Of a stretch of 64,000 nucleotides of DNA, positions 37,201 to 49,200 are shown one piece after another; position 1 is the stretch's first letter, and each line of letters begins with the position of its first letter. Source of the DNA: Lepidurus packardi. Its lineage: Eukaryota; Arthropoda; Branchiopoda; Notostraca; Triopsidae. The stretch lies in the NCBI GenBank assembly GCA_023053545.1, contig JAKZAN010000006.1, positions 7,445,001 through 7,509,000 on the forward strand. Direction: 5' to 3'. The notes under the pieces were generated by a model. The model was given only the letters and a program-made list of their open reading frames with translations, was not told the DNA's origin and searched no databases. The translations under genes were made by a program, and so were the position numbers.

Positions 37201-40200
37201 GAAAAAAAAACGAAGTAAAAGACCTGGGAAATCTCATATTTTGATTGAGTTCCAAGCGAAGACTTGTATACCAGTACCAGGAAAAGTTTTTTGGGGACAA
37301 GAAAGGGTGTTAGCGAAGAATGCATAATGTTTTATGGCTCTTTGGTTTGCATCGCATTGCCAGGAACTCGGGATTTTCTTTTCTTTTATTAAAAAAAAAA
37401 AATAAAAATGATACGATGGTAGTTATTTTACGAGCACTGGGATAAGCAACTGTGAAATAAGACATTGAATAATTCTCTTCCTGTCAAATTAGCAAAAGGG
37501 GTTTGCATTCCGTTTGGTTTCCGTGCATTAACTAGGGAATGATTTGATGGTAATTTCCAAAGTTCGTTATTGAACAAGATTTATGGAAGTAATTAAGCTT
37601 TGTGAGTCTGAGTAGAGAACGAGTAGAAGCTCCTTCCCGATTAAAAATTGAAGCACGCCCTTTTGCTTAAGACACCCTGGCCCCACCACTACCCCTCCCA
37701 ATACGTTTCATCTCCCCACCCCTCTTTTTCCCATGGTGGTGAGAGCAGTCGCAGGAAAAGGGCTATAAGGCCACTTCCTTGATAGAGAGCCGATCAATTT
37801 GCCTGAGTTACACAGCTGGGTAGATCGGGATCAGGATGCTGTAGATTCTGGCCTGGCCTGGAAAGGAATAACGATGCCAGCCATTTGCATGGAAGGGATG
37901 TGACGCAGCCATACAACTCGTCACAGCAGGATCTGCACAACCACTTTGAGAGAGCCGCCCACAATTAAAGGGAAACAATTAAGGGGCGACTTGATCAACT
38001 TACACAATTACAGGTGTAATTACTACCAGTCCTTTTTTTTACAGCGACGCAGGTGTGAAGCGACCATAAAAAGCGTTACTCTATTTCCGCGACGAATCAT
38101 CTCCAAAAGAGCGGCGAGTGCTTGTAATTAAAAATTCCAATTCCTTGTGGCTTACAAGCCTTGTAAAATTTATCCCATTTATGCTCATATTTTTTTCCCG
38201 TTATTTAAGCCAGCCAACACTTCGGAAGATAAGCAGTCATGCGATGGATTAGTAAAAATGTATCAAGTAAGCTTGAGAGAGATTTAAGAATAGGTGTGAC
38301 TTTTTTTTCCTTTTTTTATCTTCTTTTGGTCGAGTCCTTTTGCCTTGCCTTTGCCGCAGTAGTCTTGAAAAGAACGCCACAAAAATGGGAGTTACACATG
38401 GGGACTTCGGGAATCTTATGTAGCATTAAAAAAATATATATTTTTTTCTTGTTTAAAGAAAAAAAACAGCATGTTGAACTGGAGCCGCCAATGGTCCGGA
38501 AAGTTTGTTACAGATAGGGACCTTTTCATTACATTGCCCTCTAACGAAGACTACCATGACGTCATGGTAGTCCTACCAAATCAGGCGCCTGCCATTACCC
38601 TTTGCGCCCTATGAATGTGCAACTCTGTTCGTTAAAAGAGACGCGTAAAGGGGAAAAAATGGCCCTAATTAATTCTCCGGATCTCTGCCGCTCTGTCGCT
38701 TTCCTTTTTTGATGCGTTGAGCAATGATTTTTGAAACATGGATAGGAAAGAAGACATCCCATGCCAGTCTTGGATAGGAAAAGAATATAGAAAAGATGAT
38801 TCTTTTGCAATTTTTCCGTATCTTGACGTTCTTTTTAGCGTCTGCTCTGTTCTTCGCGATCTCCCCAATTTTACTTTTCTTGAGGAGGTCAGAATTTACA
38901 TAAGCATTTAAAGAGATCTCTTCAGGGCTCTTTTTCTTTTCAAATTACCGTTTGAACCGCCGTCCGGTAATTCTCCCTCCGGCTTATTAGACCCGCAAGC
39001 TTGCTCATCTCGCTATCAGCCAACTTTTAGCAGGACCTCAATTACTTCAATATTCTGTCTTGCGAGTTGCCCCTAACCTATCCTCATCATAGCAGTCTTT
39101 TTATTCTTTTATTCTTTTTTTTTCTCAATTTTTTTCTTTTTTTCTCGAAGAATTCTCGCATCCCAGGGCGAAAAAAGAGAAAGAAGAAGAGGTCGGTGTA
39201 CAAATTTCCGAGTTAAAAAGGGAGCTAATCCTTCAAGTTCCGCTGCCAGCATTCAAGCACTGCAGTCTGTGGTTAATCGCTTATGTCATGGGACCTTTTT
39301 TTGTTTCTTCGTTGTTTTTTTGGTTTTTTCTTCATTGCGGGTTCCCAAGATTTGCCCTCACCTCGTCGTTGTTATTGGCTTTTACTTATGCTTGCGATTT
39401 TGTCAAGTTTTTTTGGAGTGTTAACGAAGCAAGGAAAAGAACCTTGGGCTGTCGTGCATGTTATAGAGCTATAACTACGACGTGAGATGCTAAGACGAGC
39501 GAAAAAGATCACAGAATTTGGGGGACTTTGCTTAGTGGCCGAAAATAAACAGAGCTGCCTTCGTCACACACAACACACACATATACATGCATACAACACA
39601 CACGACCCATAGTCCAAATGTTAAAAAAGGGGGGTGGGAGAGGCTGGAGGCGTTTTCGTGTATGATAGACACCAGACTTTGGGCGAATGTGCGTGAAGTG
39701 GAAGAGAACACGGCCTTCTACGTGCTAATGGCCTCTTTTCCCGTTTTCCCCGGCAGGACAAGGGGAGTAAGATTAGCATGCATGTACGTATAGATGGCGA
39801 CAACACTTATGAATGCAAAAGGGAGACGAGGAGGTCCAAAGCAAGCTAAAGGGAAAAACGAAGGAAGCCCAAGACGCCAACACTTGAGCTCCCGAGTGCC
39901 GTGACGGTTGAAAGGACACGAATTGAGTTATAGGACAGAGCGTACCAAGAGTAGACACGAGACGCGGCATCTGCACCTGCTGACCAATTGGTGGAAAAAA
40001 AACATTAAAAAATCGTTATAGATGACCGCAATGATTACCGAAACTTTGCTACAGGTTGAGGCACGCTGCATGAACGTCCCGAATCTAATTTTTCTATTTT
40101 TACGAACAAGGTCAATGAGAAGATTTGTCTGTTTTCCTTATGTCGTAAAAGTACGAAAATAAACTAACGTGAATGAAACTACAGTTACATTATATGAATT

Positions 40201-43200
40201 GTATCAATAAGACGTAATTAATTGAACTTCGTAAATGGTAAATGTTAGTTACGCGAATGGCGTTAAACTAAAATTAAATAAGTCTCATAAATGTATTAAA
40301 TAATCTTCAGTAAAAGGAGAGGACCTTTTCATTATTGGTAGCCCTCTGACGAGGACTACCATGACGTCATGGTAGCCCTAACAGATCAGGCTCCTCCCAT
40401 TACCCGTTGCGCCCTGTGAATGTGCAACTCTGTTTTAAGAGACGCGCAAAGGGGGAAAAATTGCGAAATTAAATTTAAGAAAAACTATATTTCAAGAAAA
40501 GTAGGTCAATCTCATATAAGTGTACTATTGGAATACAACACATCTTACTGAAGTGTAATTAAATTGATTTTATACAAGATGGAAAATCATTTTGCTAGTA
40601 AATCAGAGTTTGCGGATGAATTTCAGGAAAGTGAAGCGTGATACTCTTCTGTTTTTTTTATTTATTTTTTTGGGTGGAAGACAAGAGGCAAAGCAAGTTG
40701 GTGTGTGATATGCGAAGGTTGTATATGCAAAACGCAATGGGTTCCCATCGTACGCTTGTGTATATGGGTTTGGGATGTCGGAGGGGACAAGTGAATAGCT
40801 TTGCAAGACTGAAGCATAAAAAGCTCGATAAAAAAATGAGGGTTCCCTCCCCGAAAAGATCTGGGTAGTCAATAAGGAAACTTATGCACGACCCCGGGCG
40901 TGTGTGTGCATTGCATAAGCTATCAAAAAGTTTATATAGAATCGACAAATGGGAAGAAAAGTGTAAAAGAGTGCGCGGGCGAGTTTTGTTTCGGGGCGGG
41001 AACCAGAGGCTGATGGTATAAATAAGTATATATATATATGTGTATCGTCGACTGTAGTTGGGGAAAGCATGGCCTTAGCCAGAACTGTTTTCTTCTTCCC
41101 TTTTGCTACTGTTTTTCATCTGCTGTAAACTTAATATGTTCGCTCCCACGCAGTAGCTATAGTTTTATAGCTTTGGTTAGACGTTTTTATTCCTTGTTAT
41201 GTGTTTCTTTTATTTTGGGGAGCTGGGTTAGGAGCGAGAAAAACATATGCATTCTTGTTTTTTCCTCCACTTCATTCTTTTTTTTTAAGGAGGAGGGGAG
41301 TTGGGTGCTTGGCTCTGTTAACAATACCGAGGGCTTGTGCATATTTGTTGCGGTGAAAAAGAAGTATGCATTGGCGCCACATTCGCTTTTCAGAAAAGCC
41401 ATAGCTTGTCTATAGTCTTAAGTTTGGCGCTGTTTATAAAGGGCGCCCTCCGTCGTAGCAAAAGGGAAAATGGAGTCAGGAGTTTCAGTGCCCATGTTTT
41501 ACGAGCTCGCTTCCGATCCAATGGCCCCCAGCAGCGATCCCCCACGATGAATGTTCACACACACTATGGCCCAGGACGCACAACAAAGCAACATATTACG
41601 TTCGACAATAATAATAACCCCACTGCGAAAGGCCTTCACCCTTTTCTGACAAACACTTATTGGCTTGGCTTGCTTTGCAGTTTTTGTGGCCCAAAAAACG
41701 AGTCCGCATTCAGAAAACTTGTTATTTTCCTATTTTTAAACATTTGTACGTTGGCACCCCAGCTTATGAACTGCGAAAGACGACTTATCTGTCCCGAAAA
41801 GGCTAAAAACGAACAAATCTTAGAAACCAGTCTTCTATGTGTAAAAGAATTCGGTGCAAATTGTCTCCAGCTCCAAACAATAAGTACAAAAAATTCTAAA
41901 CATCGAAACTTGTTTGATATCCTTGCAGGTTCAAAGCTTGTTAGAAGACATTCAGCGGCTGCAAACGAGCTTGGCGCAATTGCGGGAGTCTTCGGCGCGT
42001 CAATTATCACTGCTGGAGGAGCAGTTGGAAGCTCGAGCACGCCACATTCAAAGGCTGGAAGCTCAGCTTGAAGAGCAGAAGAATTACCAAGAAATGAAAC
42101 GCGAGTTGAGGTAAATAAACTTATTTTTTAACAATAATAATACTACTATAAAAAAGATGGCGTAACCTAACTTATCAATTGAACAAGGGCGGGCCCTTGT
42201 TTCAGCAGCATACTGAAGTCTACTATAAGTCTGAAGTATAATACTAATAATATAAACAGTAATAATCTATAATGTACCCAGCAATAGGCGGAAGCCTACC
42301 TTCGAAATATTTAGAAAAATAATAGTAATAGAAAAAGGATTTCGCAACCTAATTTGTGAATTAAACAATGGGGTACCCTTGTTTCCACAGCATACTGAAG
42401 TCGATCGAGTTCCCTGGATTAGCTGGAATGGAAAGCTCTCCGGGTAAGCCCTTAGAAGTATTGTTATTGGAACGCAGCAAAGCCTTGCAATCGGAAAATG
42501 CCAGCCTCAAGCTGAACAACGCGGATATGCAAGGTAAGTGCCATTGTGCTTTCTCAAGTCTCTTTCCCCCCCCTTTACCGGACCTCCGGTTCCTTACACA
42601 AAAAGAAACCAGTCCCCCACCTGTTGCATTCCCTGAACGAAAGCTCGATAACGCGGTTGAGATTTGCATAAGATACTATTGACTTTTTTTATAACAAATA
42701 TGATTGTAATGTTGCGGACATGTTCGAAGGTCCACCAAACTCGGTACCTCCTTTCATGGCCAAGAAAGGAGGAATGCCTTGTTGAAATATGTGTTTTAAT
42801 TCACCTTTATGATGTAAACAAAGCGGGAAAAGCCGCAACCTCCTAGTCCTAGTCTATTTTACCTCTTTCCCTCCCACCAAAAACAAAAAAACTTGGCAAA
42901 TATTCTGTGTTACAACGTGTGGTTCCCCTCTTGCGCATCGCCGTATTTTAAAGGTTCGTTACGGAAGCCCGGCAACGTCAGTCCATCTCCCGCGTCCTCC
43001 TCAGCTCTGCCGCAAGCTGCCCCCACTAGTTCTTCATCCTCCAGCGGAATCCGCTCGTCACCATGGTCTACCAGCACCACAACGGCTGCTCCGAACTTGC
43101 CACCGGGTGTCACTTCTTCATTGCCGCATTTCTCCTCCATGCCGCGCGGATTCCCTCCCGTCTTCCATCCCTCTCTGGGTCCTTTCGGCTCCCTATTGAC

Positions 43201-46200
43201 AGATGATGTCATGCTGTCTTGGAGACGGTCTCTGGAAGCTTCCATGATCAACCAGCATCAACAGCAACAACACGCCCAGCAACTCTCCCACTCACACCAA
43301 CAGCAGCAATCCCAGTCCCGGTCGCCAGAACGCGACAGCAGACGGTCTCCGACACCTCGTTCTTGTCTTCCGACCTCGCACGGAGCGGAAAACTCTAACT
43401 CTGTAGAACAACAACACCGTGAACGTGAGCGTGACACATCACCGGACGCTGCTGTAGCGAGTCCACGCCACCGAGCGCGGTCTGTGGAAGAATCCCGCGA
43501 TCGGGAACGTGATTCACGACCAGACGATAACGAACAGCACCCTCCTGCTGGCCTCAACTGCCATAACCCAGTGAACCACTCGGCGACTTCTTCTGCTTCT
43601 TCAGCCGAGGCCGCGGTCGCCGTCGCCGCTCAGAACAACCACCACTCGCACCATCCGCACTACCACGTGAACCAGGCCGGACTCAGTCTGTCGATAAGCA
43701 AAAACAGCAGTGAACCTAATCACGGAGCACCCTATGCAAACCCGCGTCTTCTCCCGACCCAGCAGCATCCATGGCCGTGGGATTACCGGTTGGAAGACAT
43801 GCCCTTGCCGCTGCAGAACTTGTTGGCGCGGTCGGCAGCCGCGGCCGCAGCAGCGGAGGATCAGATGACCCCGTTGACCTCGCTTCCAGAAGGCTTAACG
43901 TCTTTGCTGGCCAAAAGTAATCCGCTGGAGGCGCGGCTACAGGAAATGCTTCGTGCAACCATGGAACGGTACTCGACTCACGCGTTGGATACTTTGGCCA
44001 TATCACGTGGTGTCCGCGAGCTTTTATCGTTGCACAACATCGGACAACGGCTATTTGCCAAATTTGTGTTGGGTTTATCCCAAGGCACGGTGTCGGAACT
44101 GCTTTCCAAGCCCAAACCCTGGGACAAATTGACGGAAAAAGGACGCGATTCCTATCGGAAGATGCACGCCTGGGCTTGCGACGAAGCTGCCATATTGCTG
44201 TTGAAATCGCTCATTCCCAGAAAAGGTACGTCCTAAATACGTATATGTTCGATACATATATTATACATGATGCAGAATATATTTTAGATTATTTAGGTGT
44301 TTTTGGTTTGGGTATTTAAGTTTATTTTACAAATATCTTTAAATGTAGAGTGTTGGGGTTTTTTATTACTGGGAACATAAATTGGCACCATCAGCTACTG
44401 GACGGACAGGTTATTAAGAGTCATGCATGCAATCTAATTAAAGTGGAAAAGCATAAAAGCAAAAAAAGCAAAAAGTCCAGGTTAAAAGTCTCCGGTGCTC
44501 CAGAACTCGATTAAAGTTTTGGCTTGCTCTACTTTTTTTGGTTATGCAAAACGGGTTGGAAGAAGCCGAGTCTATAAATTCTTCTCCTGACGTTGAGTTG
44601 ATTAAGCATATCTACTAGTTGGAAAGGACGAGATATAGCATGAGACAATGCGAAGATTTCCCTTTATATAGTGTGTACAAGCTGTCTCCTAATAGACAGA
44701 GGGACTGGCAGGACAGGGAAAACGATACTTTGACACGCAACGACATCCCTATTCAGGTGGCAAGTCTGGATATTTGTTATTTCGTTTACAAGAGTCGGAA
44801 AAAGGTCGCGGGAACGCAGGAAAAAAAGGAACTTGGATCATGCAAAGCGGGAACACAGAGAAGAAAGTCTTTAGCGTGAGGCTTTGTCGTAGTTGCAACA
44901 CGAGAAATTCTACGGAAAGTTAAGCCTTTTTTTGGATTCTAACCGTAGTTAAACAGGGACACGCCAAAAATCCAAAGCCTTGAGCTGGGAGCATTTTGGG
45001 ACGTAGAAGCTTATGAGAATGGGTTTTTTTTATTTATTTTTTTACTGTGATTTTATGCAATAGAAAGTTTTTGTCTTGTTTTTTGTTCAGTTTTCTTCAT
45101 TGCCGTTTAATTTGGGGGGGGGGGGGTGTTTTTTCTGAATCTCACTTCCCGTCTGGAAAGCTTACAAAAACTCGAAACTGTCGTTTCGCAGCCAAACGTC
45201 AATCAAAAACCAGATCCAAATTACAGAGCTCAAGTCGATGGATGGCAACAGAAAGCGAAAGGTCTGTTGGGTAAGACATATGTAACCAAAGGCTCCCCAA
45301 CTGGTGAAACACGCATTGCACAAGGCAAGCAAAAAGGTCTTTCAATATACATATACACATAGAGAGAAAAAGGAAGAAATGGGTGAGAAGCGTAAGGGAA
45401 GGAATAACGTTTGTGTATAATACTATAATTGATCCCTGCATTTGATCGACAGTGTCTAAAAAAACGCCGGAAAAGTGTGGTGAAGCACGACAGCTAGCTA
45501 GCTTAATCATTGGGTAAGGGAAGTGAGTTTTTTTTTGCTCCTAATTATAATAATACGCCGTGCTCATATCAGGAATATGGTTTATACAATACAGTAATAA
45601 GATACCCAAAAAGGCCCAAAAAAGTTGAGACAGGAAAAAAGACATGGGGAAATTTGACAGCGGAGGAAAAGTGGCACACAACGTTTTTCCGATGCTTGAT
45701 AGATCGATGTGATTCTAGTGTTCTAATGGCAATGGAAGGGGAAGAAGAACTTGTACTTACGAGCTTTATCATGTTGGCAATAAAACCCGTGAAGCTTATA
45801 TACATCGGCATAAGGTACACTTTATTCCCTCGCCTAATTGTCAGACCTCTTCCCACTTAGGCAGGAACGTAAAGAAAAAAAAAACTTCATTAAGCTACCC
45901 GGTCATTGGTCAAGCTTCGTTAATCAACTAGCTAAAGCGAATGTCGAAACAGTTTTTTATGATCCATGCACCGTATCGTCGGTCACCCCCTTTTCTTTGG
46001 GGGGAGGGAGAGCAATTGAGTTTTTTTTGGCGAGGGTCACGAGATTTTTTTGTACTTTATTTTATTTTTATGCTTGTATTCACGTCGAGAAACATGCAGT
46101 AGTAATATGCATGCTTTGGAATGGCGTTGGGAGGGGAAATACGGGTAACTTTTCTTGGTTATGCTTCACAAAACCCATATGTGTTACCGGACGTGACGTC

Positions 46201-49200
46201 ATTAAAAAAACGAATACTTCCGTTGCCGGGTCTCGCAAGTCTGCGAAGAAACAACAAAGACTTTTAATTGAAGTCATGAAGAAAAGTTGTCTTTACGCAA
46301 GAAAAAAGCGAAACGAATGGCCCAAATTCAAAAGTTCGTGAGGTACAGAAGCAAAACAAAAAATGAAGATGAGAGACAAGGGGTGGGTGGAAGAGAGTTG
46401 GGGGAGTTAGAAGGTGAATTTTCTACGTTTTCCCCCTTCATTGCAAGGGAACGAGGCTGGGGCTTTGGTGTGTGTATATCTGTATATCTGTGTGTATGTA
46501 ACCGTGTGCCAAATCCCCCACGGACCTCACCTTCGTGGTTTGCTTTTCGGTATTTTATGCCATTCTTAAGTATAATTCCACTGCGATAATGGGGCAAACG
46601 TGAGAAACAGGCTTTTCAATTTACGCGTGCATGTTTGGGTTCTTTGTGTTCGTTTTTGCCGAGCAAAAAAGTGATTCAAAAGCATTCTGCACGCATCGAT
46701 ATACAAAATGATTCAGGAAATCGAACTGTTAAAAATTTAATTTTTTACAAACTAGGTTAGGAATTTCATTGTTGACGTGGAAAATCGAAACGTGGAGAGC
46801 GAACGAAACAGAACCGCCATGTTCCCACTGTTAAAAATTTCATTGTTAACATCCTAGGTTAAGAATAATTTCATTTCATTGTTGACATGTGCCCGGGCAA
46901 GTTGGACGTGCTTCTGTTTGGGATGGTCCAAAACATTTTCGGTTGCAATTTCGTGGTAGCCGTAAGTGTTTCTCTGCAGCTTTGCATGATACCTCAAGAA
47001 GTCGGATTTTGGTTCATCTCATTCAAGTTGTCTAAGCCCAGGAGGCTAATTTAGCCTTCCGCGAGAGCTTTGAAAAGTCTGATAAAAAGAAAATTTCTTC
47101 ATACCCATTGCTCTTCCGCTTCCACAGCAAGAACTTTTTTGTTTTTTAGCCGTGTAAAACGTAAACAGGCACCGGGGTTATATCTCAAGGGGGGGGGGGG
47201 GGGTGAAAACACGAGCCAAGTTTTTCGAATTAAAGAGTTACCCTTCAGAACCGCCTGAAATTCACATGGTGAATAGGAATGCTTAAGTTTTTAAAAAAAG
47301 TCAGACATTTTGCTTGCGAAAGCGACGAATTTTTATTGTTTTGCCAAGAACAGGGCAATTATTCGTCCTTTTTTAAAAATTATTTTTATTATTAGCGTCC
47401 CCGGGATCGAGTTCAGGGGTGGTGAGTTTTGCCAGGCACCCGTTTTGTGTGAATGTGGGTCCTCTCATAGCTATTATTTCCCGAGCCGCGTTCTCAATGC
47501 CCGATATGTGCTACCGTGCGCTTACAAGGTCTTTCTTGTCACGGGGATCGAAAATAGTTTTGGCAAACGTTGAAGAACCATCTTTCAGCAAAAGACTTTG
47601 GAGACCCCTGATACCCCCTTCCCTCCCAACCTCCTCTCGCTTCTGTCTTTGCATGCTGCAGTGTTTTGCAGTGACTTTTGTGGCAGCTGTGGGTATGTGC
47701 CACACAGCGAAGAGATAGTTTTTGTTTCCCGTTACATATGGTGTCCGCAAAAACGTGCCGACCCGACAGCCAACCAATTTCTTTCGGGGTCATTATTATA
47801 GTTTAGTCTAGTTAATACGTGCTGTAATAGCAATGAAAAGTTCTTGTATTAAGGCTCCCCCTTCTTTTTTTCGTCTTGGAGTAATGACAGGTTTGCCACT
47901 AGGGAAGTCATCTCACAAACCTCCTCGTAATTGCTTTGCTACTATAGGTGGCCAGGTCAAAGCCAAAAAATCTCCAATCTCTGAAAGACCTATTACTCAA
48001 GAGCTTCGCATGTTGAAAAGCTTTTCGAGACTCGCTCTTAGCTCCCAAGTTGCATTATTTTTGTAATAAGGTGGCATATCTAGTATAGGTATATATATCG
48101 TCCTTAAAGCTGGAGCACTGATGACCAAAGAAGTTGGCCTTTTTTTGTGTTACCTGGTTGCGAGTTATAAAAGATGGGCTTTAATTATGGTTGAAGGGGG
48201 TGGCGTTGTGATCGAGTTCGCCTTACCTCCAGGCTGGTGATTTCACGTGCAACCGTGCCGACATTCAAACACGCGAACTTGTCATAAGCTCCCCAACCTA
48301 TAAGAAGAAAAGCTTCCTCACTACAATGAGACTAACTTGCTATAATAAAGAAAAGATAAAAAGAAAAAAATAATAATAAAATGGAATAAAAAGAGGAATC
48401 TGATAAGAAATGAAAAGGAGGGCCAACCTTGGCGGAGAAATTATTATAGTCGAGCAGAAGCTTTACATTGCATTAACCTCGCCTCTGATGTCAAGTTTGG
48501 GGCGTTTGTGAAGTTGCTGCCGAGTGCTTTCGAACCTTATGGCATTGTTGTGTGTGTACCTTGGGAAGTTTTCTGGCGCTAACTTAATTAACCCTTTATA
48601 GCGGCGATTACTGATACCGTTTACGGTTTACACCATACGTTAATCGCTTCTTCTTCTACTCTTACTGCGTCTTAGAGCCAAAAGTTATCAATGACGCTTT
48701 AGCTTAGAGGTGCGTTAGAGTTGTGAGGTGCTAAAAACTAAAAAAATAGGCAGAATTGGGCGCTGGGAGTTAGTAATTAGGAGTGCGAGGTCTTTCCAAA
48801 TGAGTTTCCTCACGCAGTGGGCGTGTCCGTTAGGGAGGGTCGAATGTGTATACATGATGGTTTTGGGTGCTTTTAATCAGGTTACATGATCACGCCGTTC
48901 CCGCGACCGGGAATGAAGATTAATCGCGGGGTCGGCCCTGCCTCGGAAGAGACACAGAGAGAGCGTCACCCCTCACCTTCATTCGCACCCGCATTTGCCT
49001 TTTTATGTATAAATATTTCCCATAAAGTTTCATCACTCGGTAGAAATTATACTACCTAGACCTCTATTACACTAGCGCCGATGTCCCTAAACCATTCTTA
49101 TTACCATTTTCGGCTTCGAATGACTGACGCTTCTTACCTATTGCAGTGGCCCCGCCCTTCGTTTCTCTTATAGCCTAATCTTGTTGCGCCCGGCTGCACG

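Larger units (their letters stand above)
34201..41928 (+). other. Intron of Cut/CASP (7.7 kb)
   Basis: Contains the two palindrome-bearing repeats. Otherwise pyrimidine-rich and A-rich low-complexity sequence and short chance frames. Confidence 0.6.

Noticed and set aside
41337..42071. 244-codon + strand open frame overlapping shared exon 41929-42110
   Set aside because: It is in a different frame from the conserved coiled-coil exon and shows no family similarity; the exon frame explains the overlap.
42893..42953. In-frame ATG upstream of the CUT1 exon as an alternative Cut start
   Set aside because: The 20 extra residues have no family similarity, and a good acceptor at 42953 joins the upstream shared exon in phase.
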